Origin: Oscillospiraceae bacterium
GTDB lineage: Bacteria > Bacillota > Clostridia > Oscillospirales > Oscillospiraceae
Length of the DNA: 59,274 bases
Assembly (NCBI GenBank): GCA_017619715.1
Contig: JAFZRS010000011.1
Location: forward strand, 1-59,274
Direction: 5' to 3'
Shown here: piece after piece, positions 23,455 to 32,559 of the stretch
How positions within the stretch are numbered: the stretch's first letter is position 1
Layout: each line of letters begins with the position of its first letter
Program-made: the position numbers and the translations under genes
The notes under the pieces: model-generated
Told to the model about the DNA's origin: nothing
Database searches by the model: none
What the model saw: the letters and a program-made list of their open reading frames with translations, nothing else

Positions 23455-24719
23455 TACGTATCCTCCTTTCCGTGCAGGAAATACACCGTATCCAGTGCGA
23501 CGCTTTCCGCCGCCGCGCGGATTCGCTCCGGCGTCACCGCGTCAAGCCGCCCGATCAGCTCCTCCGCTGATTCAAACTGCCCGGTGGCGTTTTGTCCGAG
23601 ATAATAATTCTCCAGTGCGCCTTGGGAATCCCCCAGAGATTGCAGCGCGCTGCGTGCCGCCGCCAGCGCCGCCGCCAGCTCCCAGTCCTCCCACTGCCCT
23701 TCCTGCACGGCGCGAAGCTGCGTCAGTATCTCGCTTTGCGCGCGCTGTGCGTTTCGGCTCTCCACGCCGGAGGATACCGTGATGATCCCCTTGGCGCGGG
23801 CATAGACAGAGGAGGCGTAGTAGCATAGAGACAGCTTCTCCCGCACGTTCATAAAGAGCTTTGAATTGCTCGATCCGCCGAAGAGTAAATTTGCCAGTAT
23901 CAGCGCCGGCACGTCGTCGCTTCCGCAACGAAAGCCCATGGACAGCTTTCCCTGTCCCACGTCCATCGTCTCCTCAATCAAGCGCGGCTCCGCCGGAGCG
24001 GTTCGCCGCACCACCGCGCACAACGGCGGTACTGCGCCGCGAGGCAGCGATGCAAACGATTCCTGCAGCGCCTCCTGTACCTGCGCAGGCTCGGCGGCGC
24101 CGCAGTATAAAAGTTCCAGCCGCGAGGTGGCAAGCAGATCGCGATACCGCTCAAAGAGCTTGCGGTTGTTGAGCGAACGAACCGAATCCTCATCGCCCCA
24201 GCGGTTGATACCGTAGGGTTCGGAGGCGCACATCTCCTGCATGAGCCGCAGCTCCGCCCACTCCCGCTTATCGTTTCGGGCGGCGCGAATGGCGTCAATC
24301 AGGTTTGCCTTCTCCCCGTCCACATACTCATTTAAAAACCGACCGCTGCGGGTAACCGGATCAAGCAGCAGTTCCCCCAACAGTGACGCGCCTCGCTCCA
24401 GTAACCGTTCGCCGCGGCCTACCAGTGCATCGTCCACAAAGCTCATCACAAAACCAACGCACTGGCTCTCGCCGCGCTTGCGTACCGTGGGGCTGACCTC
24501 CGCGCCGTACATACGGTCGAGCTGTGCGCAAAGCTGTTCCATATCCGGAAAGCGCGTGGTGCCTCGGTAGAGCACCGCCGGCAGTAACGCATTGGCGGCG
24601 GCGGTATCACGCGAGAGCGGCGTCACCAGTTGGGCGCTGATCAGCCCGGTTTTGAACTGCCCGGCGCGCAAATGGGTCAAATACACCTGCGGCATGATTT
24701 CCCGGCGGTCAATCTGCAT
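23454..24719 (-). CDS. M16 family peptidase-like protein lacking the zinc motif (YmfF-like)
   Basis: 421 aa from the ATG at 24719 (GGAAG 8 nt upstream); ATG 24725 and GTG 24728 are also in frame. At the place of the zinc motif stands PDMEQLCAQLDRMYGAEV, with no HxxEH. The second half carries the typical SMGFRCGSDDVPALILANLLFGG and SLCYYASSVYARAKG blocks. It is predicted to be a structural or substrate-binding half of the M16 pair. First gene of a run ending in folD; a weak TTTCCA/TATAAT promoter lies upstream. Confidence 0.9.
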   Translation of the reverse strand: MQIDRREIMPQVYLTHLRAGQFKTGLISAQLVTPLSRDTAAANALLPAVLYRGTTRFPDMEQLCAQLDRMYGAEVSPTVRKRGESQCVGFVMSFVDDALVGRGERLLERGASLLGELLLDPVTRSGRFLNEYVDGEKANLIDAIRAARNDKREWAELRLMQEMCASEPYGINRWGDEDSVRSLNNRKLFERYRDLLATSRLELLYCGAAEPAQVQEALQESFASLPRGAVPPLCAVVRRTAPAEPRLIEETMDVGQGKLSMGFRCGSDDVPALILANLLFGGSSNSKLFMNVREKLSLCYYASSVYARAKGIITVSSGVESRNAQRAQSEILTQLRAVQEGQWEDWELAAALAAARSALQSLGDSQGALENYYLGQNATGQFESAEELIGRLDAVTPERIRAAAESVALDTVYFLHGKEDT

Positions 24720-24812
24720 TGTCATCACTTCCGATTTCGTCTATTGTTACAACATATCAAGCTATATTATATACCAAATCTTGCCCCTTGGAAAGAAAAA
24801 CCAAATTGCCTG

Positions 24813-24840
24813 TTGACATTTTTTTCAGCAGGAGTATAAT
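24813..24840 (+). promoter_or_regulatory. Promoter of the PTS-IIC-like gene
   Basis: TTGACA (24813-24818), 16-nt spacer, TATAAT (24835-24840). Transcription starts near 24847, 75 nt before the gene. Confidence 0.85.
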
Positions 24841-24921
24841 AGCGCCAATCGATGAATAAGCGCCTGCGGCATGCACGGGGTTTATTCGTCGTTTTCATTT
24901 TGCGCGCAAAGGAGTTTTGGC

Positions 24922-26028
24922 ATGAAAAAGATTCGGGAGTTTCTGCGGCGAAAAAACGTGGTTTTCTCCGCCAAGCGGTATTTTATCGACGGTATGAGCG
25001 CCATGGCGCAGGGTCTGTTCTGCACACTGTTGGTGGGCACGATCCTCAACACCATCGGTCAGCAGTTCCACATCGGATTCCTCAACGTCGCTGTGGTTAC
25101 CATCGGCGCAGGCGAAGGCGCTATGTCCTACACCATCGGCTCTCTTGCCTCCGCTATGGTGGGACCGGCAATGGCGGTCGCCATCGGCTCGGCGCTGCAA
25201 GCGCCGCCGCTAGTGCTCTATTCCCTGATCGGCGTGGGCTTCGCCACCAACTACATGGGCGGCGCCGGCGGACCGCTGGCGGTGTTCTTTGTGGCGATCC
25301 TCGCCGCCGAGATCGGTAAGCTCGTCAGCAAGGAGACCCGGATCGACATTCTGGTAACGCCTATCGTCACCACGCTCTCTGGCATCGGCATCGCCGCCTT
25401 GATTGCCGCGCCTATCGGTACGGCGGCGCGTGCCGTGGGACAGTTTATCATGTGGGCGACGGAGCTGCAGCCCTTCTTCATGGGTATTCTGGTATCCGTG
25501 GCGGTGGGTGTGGCGCTGACACTGCCCATCTCCTCCGCCGCCATTTGCGCCGCCTTCGGTTTAGCAGGTCTTGCAGGCGGCGCCGCTGTGGCAGGCTGCT
25601 GTGCCCAGATGATAGGCTTCGCGGTGATGAGTTTCCGGGAAAACCGCTGGGGCGGTCTGGTGGCGCAGGGTGTAGGGACCAGTATGCTGCAGATGCCCAA
25701 CATTCTCAAAAACGTGCGGGTCTGGATTCCGCCCACGCTGGCGTCCGCCATCACCGGTCCTATTGCCACGTGTCTTTTCCGTCTGGAGATGAACGGCGCG
25801 CCGGTATCCAGCGGTATGGGTACCTGCGGCTTCGTGGGACAGATCGGCGTCTACACCGGTTGGGTCAACGACGTGCTCTCCGGTGCAAAGAACGCCATCA
25901 CCGCCTTTGACTGGGCAGGATTGATCCTGATCTCCTTTGTATTGCCCGCTGTGTTGACGTGGCTCATTGCCCTGCCCCTGCGCAAGCGAGGCTGGATCAA
26001 GGAAGGCGATTTGAAGCTGGAACTATAA
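24922..26028 (+). CDS. PTS IIC-like membrane permease (PTS_EIIC_2)
   Basis: 368 aa, about nine hydrophobic segments rich in Gly/Ala. GTILNTIGQQFHIG, NYMGGAGGPLAVFF, TLPISSAAICAAFGLAGLAGG and MNGAPVSSGMGTCGFVGQIG match the stand-alone EIIC_2 family found in Firmicutes. No EIIA or EIIB genes are nearby, so whether it transports a sugar by phosphorylation is open. ATG at 24922 with SD AAAGGAG; own promoter and terminator, so it is monocistronic. Confidence 0.82.
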   Translation: MKKIREFLRRKNVVFSAKRYFIDGMSAMAQGLFCTLLVGTILNTIGQQFHIGFLNVAVVTIGAGEGAMSYTIGSLASAMVGPAMAVAIGSALQAPPLVLYSLIGVGFATNYMGGAGGPLAVFFVAILAAEIGKLVSKETRIDILVTPIVTTLSGIGIAALIAAPIGTAARAVGQFIMWATELQPFFMGILVSVAVGVALTLPISSAAICAAFGLAGLAGGAAVAGCCAQMIGFAVMSFRENRWGGLVAQGVGTSMLQMPNILKNVRVWIPPTLASAITGPIATCLFRLEMNGAPVSSGMGTCGFVGQIGVYTGWVNDVLSGAKNAITAFDWAGLILISFVLPAVLTWLIALPLRKRGWIKEGDLKLEL

Positions 26029-26041
26029 AGTATTGCACACA

Positions 26042-26084
26042 AACAGCACTCCGCAGGCTAAATGCCTGCGGAGTGCTGTTTTTT
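26042..26084 (+). terminator. Terminator after the PTS-IIC-like gene
   Basis: Perfect 17-bp stem (26042-26058 with 26064-26080), loop TAAAT, then a T run. It lies between convergent genes. Confidence 0.93.
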
Positions 26085-26090
26085 CATCAT

Positions 26091-26321
26091 TCAGTCCACG
26101 ATATCCACGGTGACCTTGACGCCTTTGCGCTGGGCATAGGAACGCACCACGGTGCGTATCTCTTTGGCAATGCGACCCTGACGGCCGATCACCTTCCCCA
26201 TGTCCTCGGGTGCCACGCGCAGCTCCAGCGTCAGATCGTCGCCCTCTCCCACCTCGGTCACGGAAACCTGATCAGGCTGGGAGACGAGATTTCTGGCGAT
26301 ATAGAGCAGCAGATCTTTCAT
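26091..26321 (-). CDS. khpA: KH-domain RNA-binding protein KhpA
   Basis: 76 aa, a single KH domain with GKVIGRQGRIAKEIRTVVR, whose GxxG loop (GRQG) binds RNA. In Gram-positives KhpA pairs with KhpB to control cell division and elongation transcripts. It follows rpsP by 15 nt, the conserved order. Confidence 0.95.
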   Translation of the reverse strand: MKDLLLYIARNLVSQPDQVSVTEVGEGDDLTLELRVAPEDMGKVIGRQGRIAKEIRTVVRSYAQRKGVKVTVDIVD

Positions 26322-26336
26322 GTCCGCGCCCCCGCT

Positions 26337-26576
26337 TTACAGAACGTCCACTTTCTTCAGCAGCGCACGGACGGTGTCGGTAGGCTGGGCGCCGGTGGCA
26401 ATCCATTCCTTAGCGCGCTCGGCGTCGATCTTGATCTCGGCGGGCGAGACGCAGGGATTGTATGTACCCAACTCCTCAATGAAGCGACCGTCCCGGGGAT
26501 AACGGGAATCCGCCACAACGACACGGTAGAAGGGAGCTTTCTTCGCGCCCATTCTTCTCAAACGAATTTTGACCAT
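26337..26576 (-). CDS. rpsP: 30S ribosomal protein S16
   Basis: 79 aa from the ATG at 26576 with SD GGAGG; the upstream in-frame start adds five residues not found in S16. [25 protein letters not shown] is diagnostic, followed by [10 protein letters not shown]. Placed between ffh and khpA. Confidence 0.98.
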   Translation of the reverse strand: MVKIRLRRMGAKKAPFYRVVVADSRYPRDGRFIEELGTYNPCVSPAEIKIDAERAKEWIATGAQPTDTVRALLKKVDVL

Positions 26577-26629
26577 TGTTCTTTCCTCCAATTAAAATAT
26601 GTATTTCTCTATCATAAATGCCTTTGCAC

Positions 26630-28006
26630 TTATTTCCAACGTTTCTTGCGTCCAAAACTCCGCAAAGCGCTGTTCCGGTTGCCCATCATGCCGCCTAAGT
26701 CCGGCATGCGCCCCCGGGACAGAGACTTCGTAAGCTGTTGGAGCATCTCAAAGGATTTGAGCAGGCGGTTCACGTCCACCACTTCCAGTCCGCAGCCGGC
26801 GGCAATGCGACGCTTGCGGCTGGCATTGAGAATGCGGGGATTCTCACGCTCCTGAGGCGTCATGGATTGGATAATCGCCTTATTGCGGGCAAATTGCCGC
26901 GTGTCAATTTGACTGGCATCGAAGCCCTTTGCCATACCGCCGGGCAACATGCCTGCCAGCTGGCTCAAATCGCCCATGCCCTGCAGCTGCTCCATCTGCT
27001 CTAAATAGTCCGTCAAAGTAAAGCGGTTTTTGCGCAGCTTTTCTTCCAGCTTGGCAGCCTGCTTTTCGTCATACTGCCGCTCCGCCTTTTCAATGAAGGA
27101 GAGCATGTCGCCCATGCCCAAAATGCGTGACGCCATGCGATCCGGGTGAAAGAGCTCGATCATATCCAGCTTTTCGCCCGTGCCTACAAACTTGATGGGC
27201 TTGCCTGTCGCCGCCCGGATGGACAGCGCCGCGCCGCCGCGGGCGTCGCCGTCCAGCTTGGTGAGCAGCACGCCGTCGATCCCCAACGCCTCGTCAAAGG
27301 CGGAGGCGGCGTTCACCGCGTCCTGTCCTGTCATGGCGTCTACTACCAGCAATATCTCCGTGGGTGTGACGGCGCGCTTGATGGCTTTGAGCTCGTCCAT
27401 CAGCGCCTCGTCAATATGCAGCCGGCCGGCGGTGTCCAGAAACACCATATCATAGCCGTGATCACGGGCGTAGCGGATGGATTCTTCGGCGATCTTTACC
27501 GGGTCACCCTGTCCCATCTCAAAAACCGGGATCTGGAGCTGTTCCCCTACCACCTGCAGCTGCCGGATCGCAGCGGGACGGTACACGTCGCACGCTACCA
27601 ACAGCGGACGCTTGCCGAATTGCCGATGATACAGACCTGCCAGCTTGGCGCCGTTGGTGGTTTTACCGGCGCCCTGCAAGCCCACCATCATCACCACGGT
27701 AGGCGGTTTGGAAGCCATGGTCAACCGGGCGCCTGTGCCGCCCATCAGCGCCGTCAGCTCCTCGTTGACCAGCTTGACCACCTGCTGTCCCGGTGTGAGG
27801 CTCTCCAACACGTCGCTGCCTACGCACCGCTCGGTGAGCCGGGCAACAAAGTCCTTGACCACCTTGTAGCTGACGTCCGCCTCCAACAGCGCCAGACGCA
27901 CCTCGCGCATTCCCGCGCGGACGTCCTCCTCCGTCAGCCGACCTTTTCCGCGCAGGCGGCGAAATGTGGCGTTGAGTTTTTCGCTCAAGCCCTCAAACGC
28001 TGCCAT
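26630..28006 (-). CDS. ffh: Signal recognition particle GTPase Ffh (SRP54)
   Basis: 458 aa. Binds 4.5S RNA and signal sequences and delivers ribosomes to FtsY. N-domain (residues 1-90), G-domain with GLQGAGKTTNGAKLA (P-loop; Ala where most have Ser), DTAGRLHIDEALMDEL, TKLDGDARGG, and a Met-rich M-domain (MEQLQGMGDLSQLAGMLPGG). Four nt downstream of ylxM, as usual. No SRP RNA gene was found in the window. Confidence 0.97.
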   Translation of the reverse strand: MAAFEGLSEKLNATFRRLRGKGRLTEEDVRAGMREVRLALLEADVSYKVVKDFVARLTERCVGSDVLESLTPGQQVVKLVNEELTALMGGTGARLTMASKPPTVVMMVGLQGAGKTTNGAKLAGLYHRQFGKRPLLVACDVYRPAAIRQLQVVGEQLQIPVFEMGQGDPVKIAEESIRYARDHGYDMVFLDTAGRLHIDEALMDELKAIKRAVTPTEILLVVDAMTGQDAVNAASAFDEALGIDGVLLTKLDGDARGGAALSIRAATGKPIKFVGTGEKLDMIELFHPDRMASRILGMGDMLSFIEKAERQYDEKQAAKLEEKLRKNRFTLTDYLEQMEQLQGMGDLSQLAGMLPGGMAKGFDASQIDTRQFARNKAIIQSMTPQERENPRILNASRKRRIAAGCGLEVVDVNRLLKSFEMLQQLTKSLSRGRMPDLGGMMGNRNSALRSFGRKKRWK

Positions 28007-28010
28007 CTGT

Positions 28011-28376
28011 CTACTCCTTCAACGCCGCGGCGTTTTCGGCGATCACATTCGCCAGACGATCCAGATCGGGATTCTCATACCGGCGGTAATTCAACTCCCG
28101 CAGTTCTACCGCGGCGCTCTCAATGGCGTCGAGCTTATCGCGCAGGCCCATAAACCGCTTCACAATACCGGTCTTGTCCTCAATCTCCGTCATGACCGCC
28201 TCTGCCCGCACGATCACGTCCCGCACACCCTGCCGGGAAATGCCGTAGTTCTCCGCGATCTCGCTCAGAGACAAATCCTCATTGTAGTACAGATCGTAAA
28301 ACTCCCTCTGCCGCTCCGTGAGGATCTCGCCGTAAAAATCATAGAGCATGGTCATGCGAAAAGCCTGGTTTTTCAC
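28011..28376 (-). CDS. ylxM: YlxM family DNA-binding/SRP-associated protein (UPF0122)
   Basis: 121 aa from the GTG at 28376, which has GGAGG 7 nt upstream; the ATG at 28382 is only one nucleotide from that SD. Sigma-70 region-4-like HTH: LTERQREFYDLYYNEDLSLS then AENYGISRQGVRDVI. In streptococci YlxM assists SRP (Ffh) function. The gene immediately precedes ffh, the conserved pairing. Confidence 0.92.
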   Translation of the reverse strand: MKNQAFRMTMLYDFYGEILTERQREFYDLYYNEDLSLSEIAENYGISRQGVRDVIVRAEAVMTEIEDKTGIVKRFMGLRDKLDAIESAAVELRELNYRRYENPDLDRLANVIAENAAALKE

Positions 28377-28483
28377 GGTCATTCCTCCTTCTGTAAAGTT
28401 ATATGCCTTTACAACACAAATATCATACACGAGTTGCCCGGAAATGTCAAGGTGAAAATCGTCGAAAGACAAAAACGGCGCGC

Positions 28484-29260
28484 TTATTTTTCCGTGTCCT
28501 CTGCCTCGGCAATCAGTTCTTCTCTCGCCTGCTCCAACACCTTCCGGTCGTGCTTGGTGGTGAGCTTGCTCTCATCGAACCGGGCAAAGAGATCGGGACG
28601 GCGAAGCATGGTACGTTTGTAGCTCTCCTTCTTCCGCCAGTCCGCCACGTTGCCGTGGTGACCGGACAAAAGCACCTCCGGCACGGCTCGGTCATGCCAC
28701 ACTTCGGGACGGGAATACTGAGGATATTCCAGCAGACCGTCCCAGTGGCTCTCCTCTGTATAACAGCTCTCCTCCGGCAACACACCCGGCGCCATGCGGC
28801 ACAGGCAGTCCGCTACCGCCATGGCGGGGATCTCGCCGCCGGTAAGTACGAAATCACCCAGGGACAGTTCCTCGTCCACGCACTCGTCGATGAACCGCTG
28901 ATCCACCCCTTCATAGTGTCCGCACACCAGAATCAAACGCTCATATTGCCCGTACAGTTCCTTTGCCACCTGCTGAGTGAAGGTGCGTCCGCAGGGTGAG
29001 AGAAACACCGTATGCACCGGCTCCGCCGCCTCGTCCACAATATGCTTCCAGCAACGGTACAGCGGATCCGCCTGCATGACCGCCCCCCTCCCGCCGCCGT
29101 AGGGATAGTCGTCCACCTGCATCTGCTTATTGGTGGTATAATCCCGGATCTGATGGGTCATAATAGTCACATGACCACGATCACGCGCTCTGCCGATGAT
29201 GGATTGTCCCATCATCGCCTCCACCGCGTCGGGAAACAACGTCATAATATCAATTCTCAT
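28484..29260 (-). CDS. trmD: tRNA (guanine-N1-)-methyltransferase
   Basis: 258 aa. Methylates N1 of G37 next to the anticodon, preventing +1 frameshifts. Trefoil-knot SPOUT fold with PYGGGRGAVMQADPLY, LILVCGHYEGVDQRF, and SLGDFVLTGGEIPAM. ATG at 29260; it overlaps the end of rimM by 11 nt. Confidence 0.97.
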   Translation of the reverse strand: MRIDIMTLFPDAVEAMMGQSIIGRARDRGHVTIMTHQIRDYTTNKQMQVDDYPYGGGRGAVMQADPLYRCWKHIVDEAAEPVHTVFLSPCGRTFTQQVAKELYGQYERLILVCGHYEGVDQRFIDECVDEELSLGDFVLTGGEIPAMAVADCLCRMAPGVLPEESCYTEESHWDGLLEYPQYSRPEVWHDRAVPEVLLSGHHGNVADWRKKESYKRTMLRRPDLFARFDESKLTTKHDRKVLEQAREELIAEAEDTEK

Positions 29261-29759
29261 CGCCGGCAAGTCCTTTCATTCGATGAATCCGCATCACGCC
29301 GCCGTCTACGTCCACCGAAGCAATAAACACTTCCGGCACGGCAGGAATCAGATATTCCCGCCCGCCGCCGCGCACTTGATAGATCTTATGCGCCGGGTAG
29401 TGAAGCACTCGGTCCAATGTACCCAACGTCTCGCCGGTGGCATCGTCCAATACGGTGAGTCCCTCCAGCTCGGCGTCGAAATACTCCCCCGCCGGCAACT
29501 GTACATCGGCGCGGCGAACAGACACCTCCTGCCCCTTCAGCGCCAGCGCCGCGTCCATATCCTCCACGCCCGGCAGCGTCAGCAGTACGGCGCTCTTATG
29601 CACCCGCGCCGACCGTACCGCCGTCTCTTTGCCGCCGATATTAAGCTTTTTACATTTGGCGATGAAGAAAGGCTCCACTCCCGCCGGATTCACCTTTACC
29701 TCGCCCCGTATGCCGTGGGCGTTGACCACCGTTCCCACGGTAATGTACTCGCTTTTCAT
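29250..29759 (-). CDS. rimM: Ribosome maturation factor RimM
   Basis: 169 aa from the ATG at 29759 (SD GGAG). Needed for 30S head maturation; binds S19. N-terminal RimM barrel (VGTVVNAHGIRGEVKV) and C-terminal PRC barrel (LPAGEYFDAELEGLTVLDD, YLIPAVPEVF). It is the first gene of the run rimM-trmD-ylxM-ffh-rpsP-khpA; in most Firmicutes rimM and trmD come after rpsP-khpA. Confidence 0.95.
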   Translation of the reverse strand: MKSEYITVGTVVNAHGIRGEVKVNPAGVEPFFIAKCKKLNIGGKETAVRSARVHKSAVLLTLPGVEDMDAALALKGQEVSVRRADVQLPAGEYFDAELEGLTVLDDATGETLGTLDRVLHYPAHKIYQVRGGGREYLIPAVPEVFIASVDVDGGVMRIHRMKGLAGDEN

Positions 29760-29825
29760 GGATAATCTCCTCCGTCCGGTTCTATACGAACCGCCTGATG
29801 CATAGAATGAGATAGCCTTCTTGTT

Positions 29826-29855
29826 ATTATAGCATAGATGTTCCGCCTCTTTCAA
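29826..29855 (-). promoter_or_regulatory. Promoter of the rimM-khpA cluster
   Basis: TTGAAA (29855-29850), 18-nt spacer, TATAAT (29831-29826), about 65 nt before rimM. Confidence 0.7.
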
Positions 29856-29964
29856 CTGCCGCCTCCCGGTATAATGATCTCTAACGGGTTGTGTGCAGCG
29901 TATCGCCTCCTTTGGAGGCTTTTCCTCCTCTTTTCTGCATGCTTTCCCATAAAACGGCAAAAAC

Positions 29965-29993
29965 TTGACAGATTTGCTCATTGGTGTTATACT
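29965..29993 (+). promoter_or_regulatory. Promoter of the 3D-domain gene
   Basis: TTGACA (29965-29970), 17-nt spacer, TATACT (29988-29993). The stretch 29856-29964 between this and the rimM promoter shows nothing else. Confidence 0.8.
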
Positions 29994-30083
29994 GCACAAA
30001 AGATTTCAAAAAGTAACAAATATTACATTTTGGTGTCATATATAGTAAATCACACATGATCAAAGAATACGATTGAGGTCATT

Positions 30084-31115
30084 ATGAAAAAGCTTTTACA
30101 AAACATCGCCCGGGCGCTGAAAGGACATCTTCCGGCGGCGGGAATCCTGTTGGCGGCTGCCGTGCTGATCCCTCTGTCGATACAGGAAGTCAAGCCGGTG
30201 CGCTACACGTATCTGCTGCAGGAACAGCACAGCGCGGCGCCTACCGCCATATTCGGCACGCCCGAAGAGGACGCGGACTACAAGCTCCTGCACGTACGCG
30301 CCGACAGCAAAACACTGGGCGACGCGCAGCTGGTGCTGGAAAAGGGGCAAACGGTCACTGTCACGGCAAACGGTGAAACGAAGACCGTCACCGCACGGCA
30401 CGAGACGGTGGAAAATCTACTGCGGCGGCTCCATATCAAGCCCGGCGAGCGCGACATGGTGGCGCTGGACATGACCGGGGAGACGCTAAAGATCTCCGTG
30501 ACCGATTACTGGCTCTACTCCTGGGAAAAGACCGTGGAGACGGGTTACAGCACAGAGCGCGTGGAGGATCCCCTGCTCTATAAAGGCACGGAAAAGGTAG
30601 TGCAGGAGGGACAAAACGGCTCCTACGTGGAGACGTATCTGGATCTCTACATGGACGGTGAGCTGCGGCAAACGAGCTTCATCAACCGCACGGACGATAC
30701 CAGCGTAGCGGAGGTCGTCGCCTGCGGCACAAGGGTGGACAGCGTATCGCGTGATGACCGTATCAGCGAGGATCACCCGGACGGCACGGGCGGCGGATAT
30801 CTGACCTTTGCCTCCGGCGAAACACTGAGCTATTCCAAGGTGATGATCTGCAGCGCCACCGCCTACGCGATTCACGGCTACGGCGCTACCGGCTATCCCA
30901 CGCAGGTGGGCAACATCGCCGTAGATCCCAAGGTGATCCCCTACGGCACGCGCATGTATATCCAGACGACCAACGGCAGTTGGGTCTACGGCATGGCGGT
31001 GGCGCGGGACTGCGGCAGCGCGGTGAAAGGCAACATCATCGATCTGTGGTTTGAGGATCTCGCCACCTGCTACCGCTGGGGTCGGCGGAATTGCACTGTG
31101 TATATTCTCAACTGA
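30084..31115 (+). CDS. Secreted 3D-domain protein with ubiquitin-like/G5-type region (YabE-like)
   Basis: 343 aa. N-terminal membrane anchor/signal (ILLAAAVLIPLS), a DUF348 repeat (KTVTARHETVENLLRRLHIKPGERD), a G5-like stretch (TVETGYSTERVEDPLLYKGTE), and a C-terminal 3D domain. The three conserved Asp are seen: AVDPKVIPYGTRMYI, ARDCGSAVKGNIIDLWF. This layout is that of YabE/YocH/Rpf-type cell-wall hydrolases, which cut peptidoglycan like lytic transglycosylases. SD GAGG before the ATG; own promoter and terminator. Confidence 0.9.
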   Translation: MKKLLQNIARALKGHLPAAGILLAAAVLIPLSIQEVKPVRYTYLLQEQHSAAPTAIFGTPEEDADYKLLHVRADSKTLGDAQLVLEKGQTVTVTANGETKTVTARHETVENLLRRLHIKPGERDMVALDMTGETLKISVTDYWLYSWEKTVETGYSTERVEDPLLYKGTEKVVQEGQNGSYVETYLDLYMDGELRQTSFINRTDDTSVAEVVACGTRVDSVSRDDRISEDHPDGTGGGYLTFASGETLSYSKVMICSATAYAIHGYGATGYPTQVGNIAVDPKVIPYGTRMYIQTTNGSWVYGMAVARDCGSAVKGNIIDLWFEDLATCYRWGRRNCTVYILN

Positions 31116-31138
31116 CAAATCATTTTGCAGCGCGGCAC

Positions 31139-31175
31139 AAGAGGGACAGACGCTTGTCTGTCCCTCTTTATTTTT
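31139..31175 (+). terminator. Terminator after the 3D-domain gene
   Basis: Perfect 13-bp stem AAGAGGGACAGAC with GTCTGTCCCTCTT, loop GCTT, followed by a T-rich tail. Also between convergent genes. Confidence 0.92.
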
Positions 31176-31189
31176 ACTGCAAATACCCT

Positions 31190-32113
31190 TTATCTCTCCC
31201 ACCGCAGGGGCAGACTGTTCCATATCGTCTCCGCCAGCGGGCGATACTCCGTCAGCGAGCGGCATTTGCGTATTCTTTTCAGATAGGGCGCACCGCCCGG
31301 AAAGGCGTCTATCAGATACGCCCACAGCTCCCACATGCGGTGGAGCGCCGCCTCATCGCCCAGTGCGGCGGCGTACCCTTGCGCCAATGCGTCGTGATAG
31401 CGGTGCAGTTCCTCCCGGGAAGCTGCCGCGCCGCCGCGTGAGCGGCGCAGCAGCGCCGGGTCAGACAAAAGTCCACGACCCACCATCACCGCGCCGCCTA
31501 AAAACGCCGGATCGTCCGGCGCGGTTACGTCGCCGTTATAGACCAGCGGCAACGCCGTCTTCTCCGCCGTCCGGGTAAACACTTCCCGCCGGGCGACGCC
31601 GCCGTAAAAATCCTTTTGTACCCGGGGGTGAACGATCAGCTCATAGATGGGATAGCGGCGGTACACCTCCACCAGCGCGTCCCACTCTCCGTCGGCGTGA
31701 CAGCCGATGCGAGTCTTGACGGAAATACGAAGGTCGCTCAATGCGCCAAAGATGCCGTCCAGCAGACGATCCAACTCCGCCGGGGATCGGAGCAGACCCG
31801 CTCCCTTGTGCTTTGCCGTCACCGTTCCGGCAGGACAGCCTGCGTTGAGGTTAATCTCCCGATACCCCATATCCGAGAGGGTGCGCGCCGCCCAGATAAA
31901 ATGCTCCGCCCGGGCGGTCAACAGCTGCGGCACCACCGTTAGCCCCGCGTTGTTTTCCACCTCCCGCAGTTCCTTCTTTTGGAAAGAAAGGTTGGCGTTG
32001 GGTGAGAGGAACGGCGTAAAATACTTGTCCGCGCCGCCGAAAACTTCACGGTGTACCCTGCGCCATAGCCACGTGGTCAGTCCCTCCATGGGAGCGGCGT
32101 ACTGCTTATACAT
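31190..32113 (-). CDS. dus: tRNA-dihydrouridine synthase
   Basis: 307 aa TIM-barrel flavoprotein that reduces uridines in the tRNA D-loop with NADPH and FMN. Start YAAPMEGLTTWLWRRVH, FMN/catalytic region EINLNAGCPAGTV (catalytic Cys in GCP), ISVKTRIGCH, YELIVHPRVQ, PLVYNGDVTAP and VMVGRGLLSDP. It belongs to a clostridial Dus branch; the target uridine cannot be told. The start overlaps the GIY-YIG gene stop by 8 nt. Confidence 0.93.
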   Translation of the reverse strand: MYKQYAAPMEGLTTWLWRRVHREVFGGADKYFTPFLSPNANLSFQKKELREVENNAGLTVVPQLLTARAEHFIWAARTLSDMGYREINLNAGCPAGTVTAKHKGAGLLRSPAELDRLLDGIFGALSDLRISVKTRIGCHADGEWDALVEVYRRYPIYELIVHPRVQKDFYGGVARREVFTRTAEKTALPLVYNGDVTAPDDPAFLGGAVMVGRGLLSDPALLRRSRGGAAASREELHRYHDALAQGYAAALGDEAALHRMWELWAYLIDAFPGGAPYLKRIRKCRSLTEYRPLAETIWNSLPLRWER

Positions 32114-32450
32114 TCCTCTCCCCCTCCAAACATGATTCCAGCGTCACACCCGAGACCGGTGTAAAGGACAGTGCCGCCAACTGCGGCAGCAGCGTGCTCC
32201 ATCGCTCCGGCGCGGCAATCAGCTCCTCCTTCCCGGCGCGGTCGAGACGCTTCTTCACAGCATATTCCAGCCGCGCCGCCGCAGTGCGATCTTCCGCTTC
32301 CCACAGCGCCGCCAGAGAACGCGGCGGGTGGGAGCGGGTATATTTGGCGCCGCGTCCTGTCATGTGCGCCGTCATGCGGCGGTGCATATCGGGCGTAATG
32401 CCGGTATAGAGGGTATCGCCCGCACAGCGTAGCACATAGACGTAATACAC
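32106..32450 (-). CDS. GIY-YIG domain protein (UPF0213/YhbQ-like)
   Basis: 114 aa. YYVYVLRCAGDTLYTGITPD is the GIY-YIG nuclease core (here Y-V-Y ... Y-T-G), with Arg (MHRRMTAHMTGRGAKYTRSH) and Glu in the expected places. Members are small predicted nucleases with unknown biological role. It is cotranscribed and overlaps with dus. Confidence 0.88.
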   Translation of the reverse strand: MYYVYVLRCAGDTLYTGITPDMHRRMTAHMTGRGAKYTRSHPPRSLAALWEAEDRTAAARLEYAVKKRLDRAGKEELIAAPERWSTLLPQLAALSFTPVSGVTLESCLEGERNV

Positions 32451-32559
32451 GGTACGCCCCCCTTTTTCTACTCAAACTACCGGCATTATACATTTTCTCC
32501 CTTGCATTGGCAAGTAGGATATGGTAGAGTTTGACAGGAGAAAGCGAGGGCGATTCACT

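Noticed and set aside
23454..24719. Pseudogene status for the M16 homologue without HxxEH
   Set aside because: Loss of the zinc motif is normal for the partner half of paired M16 peptidases, and the frame is intact.
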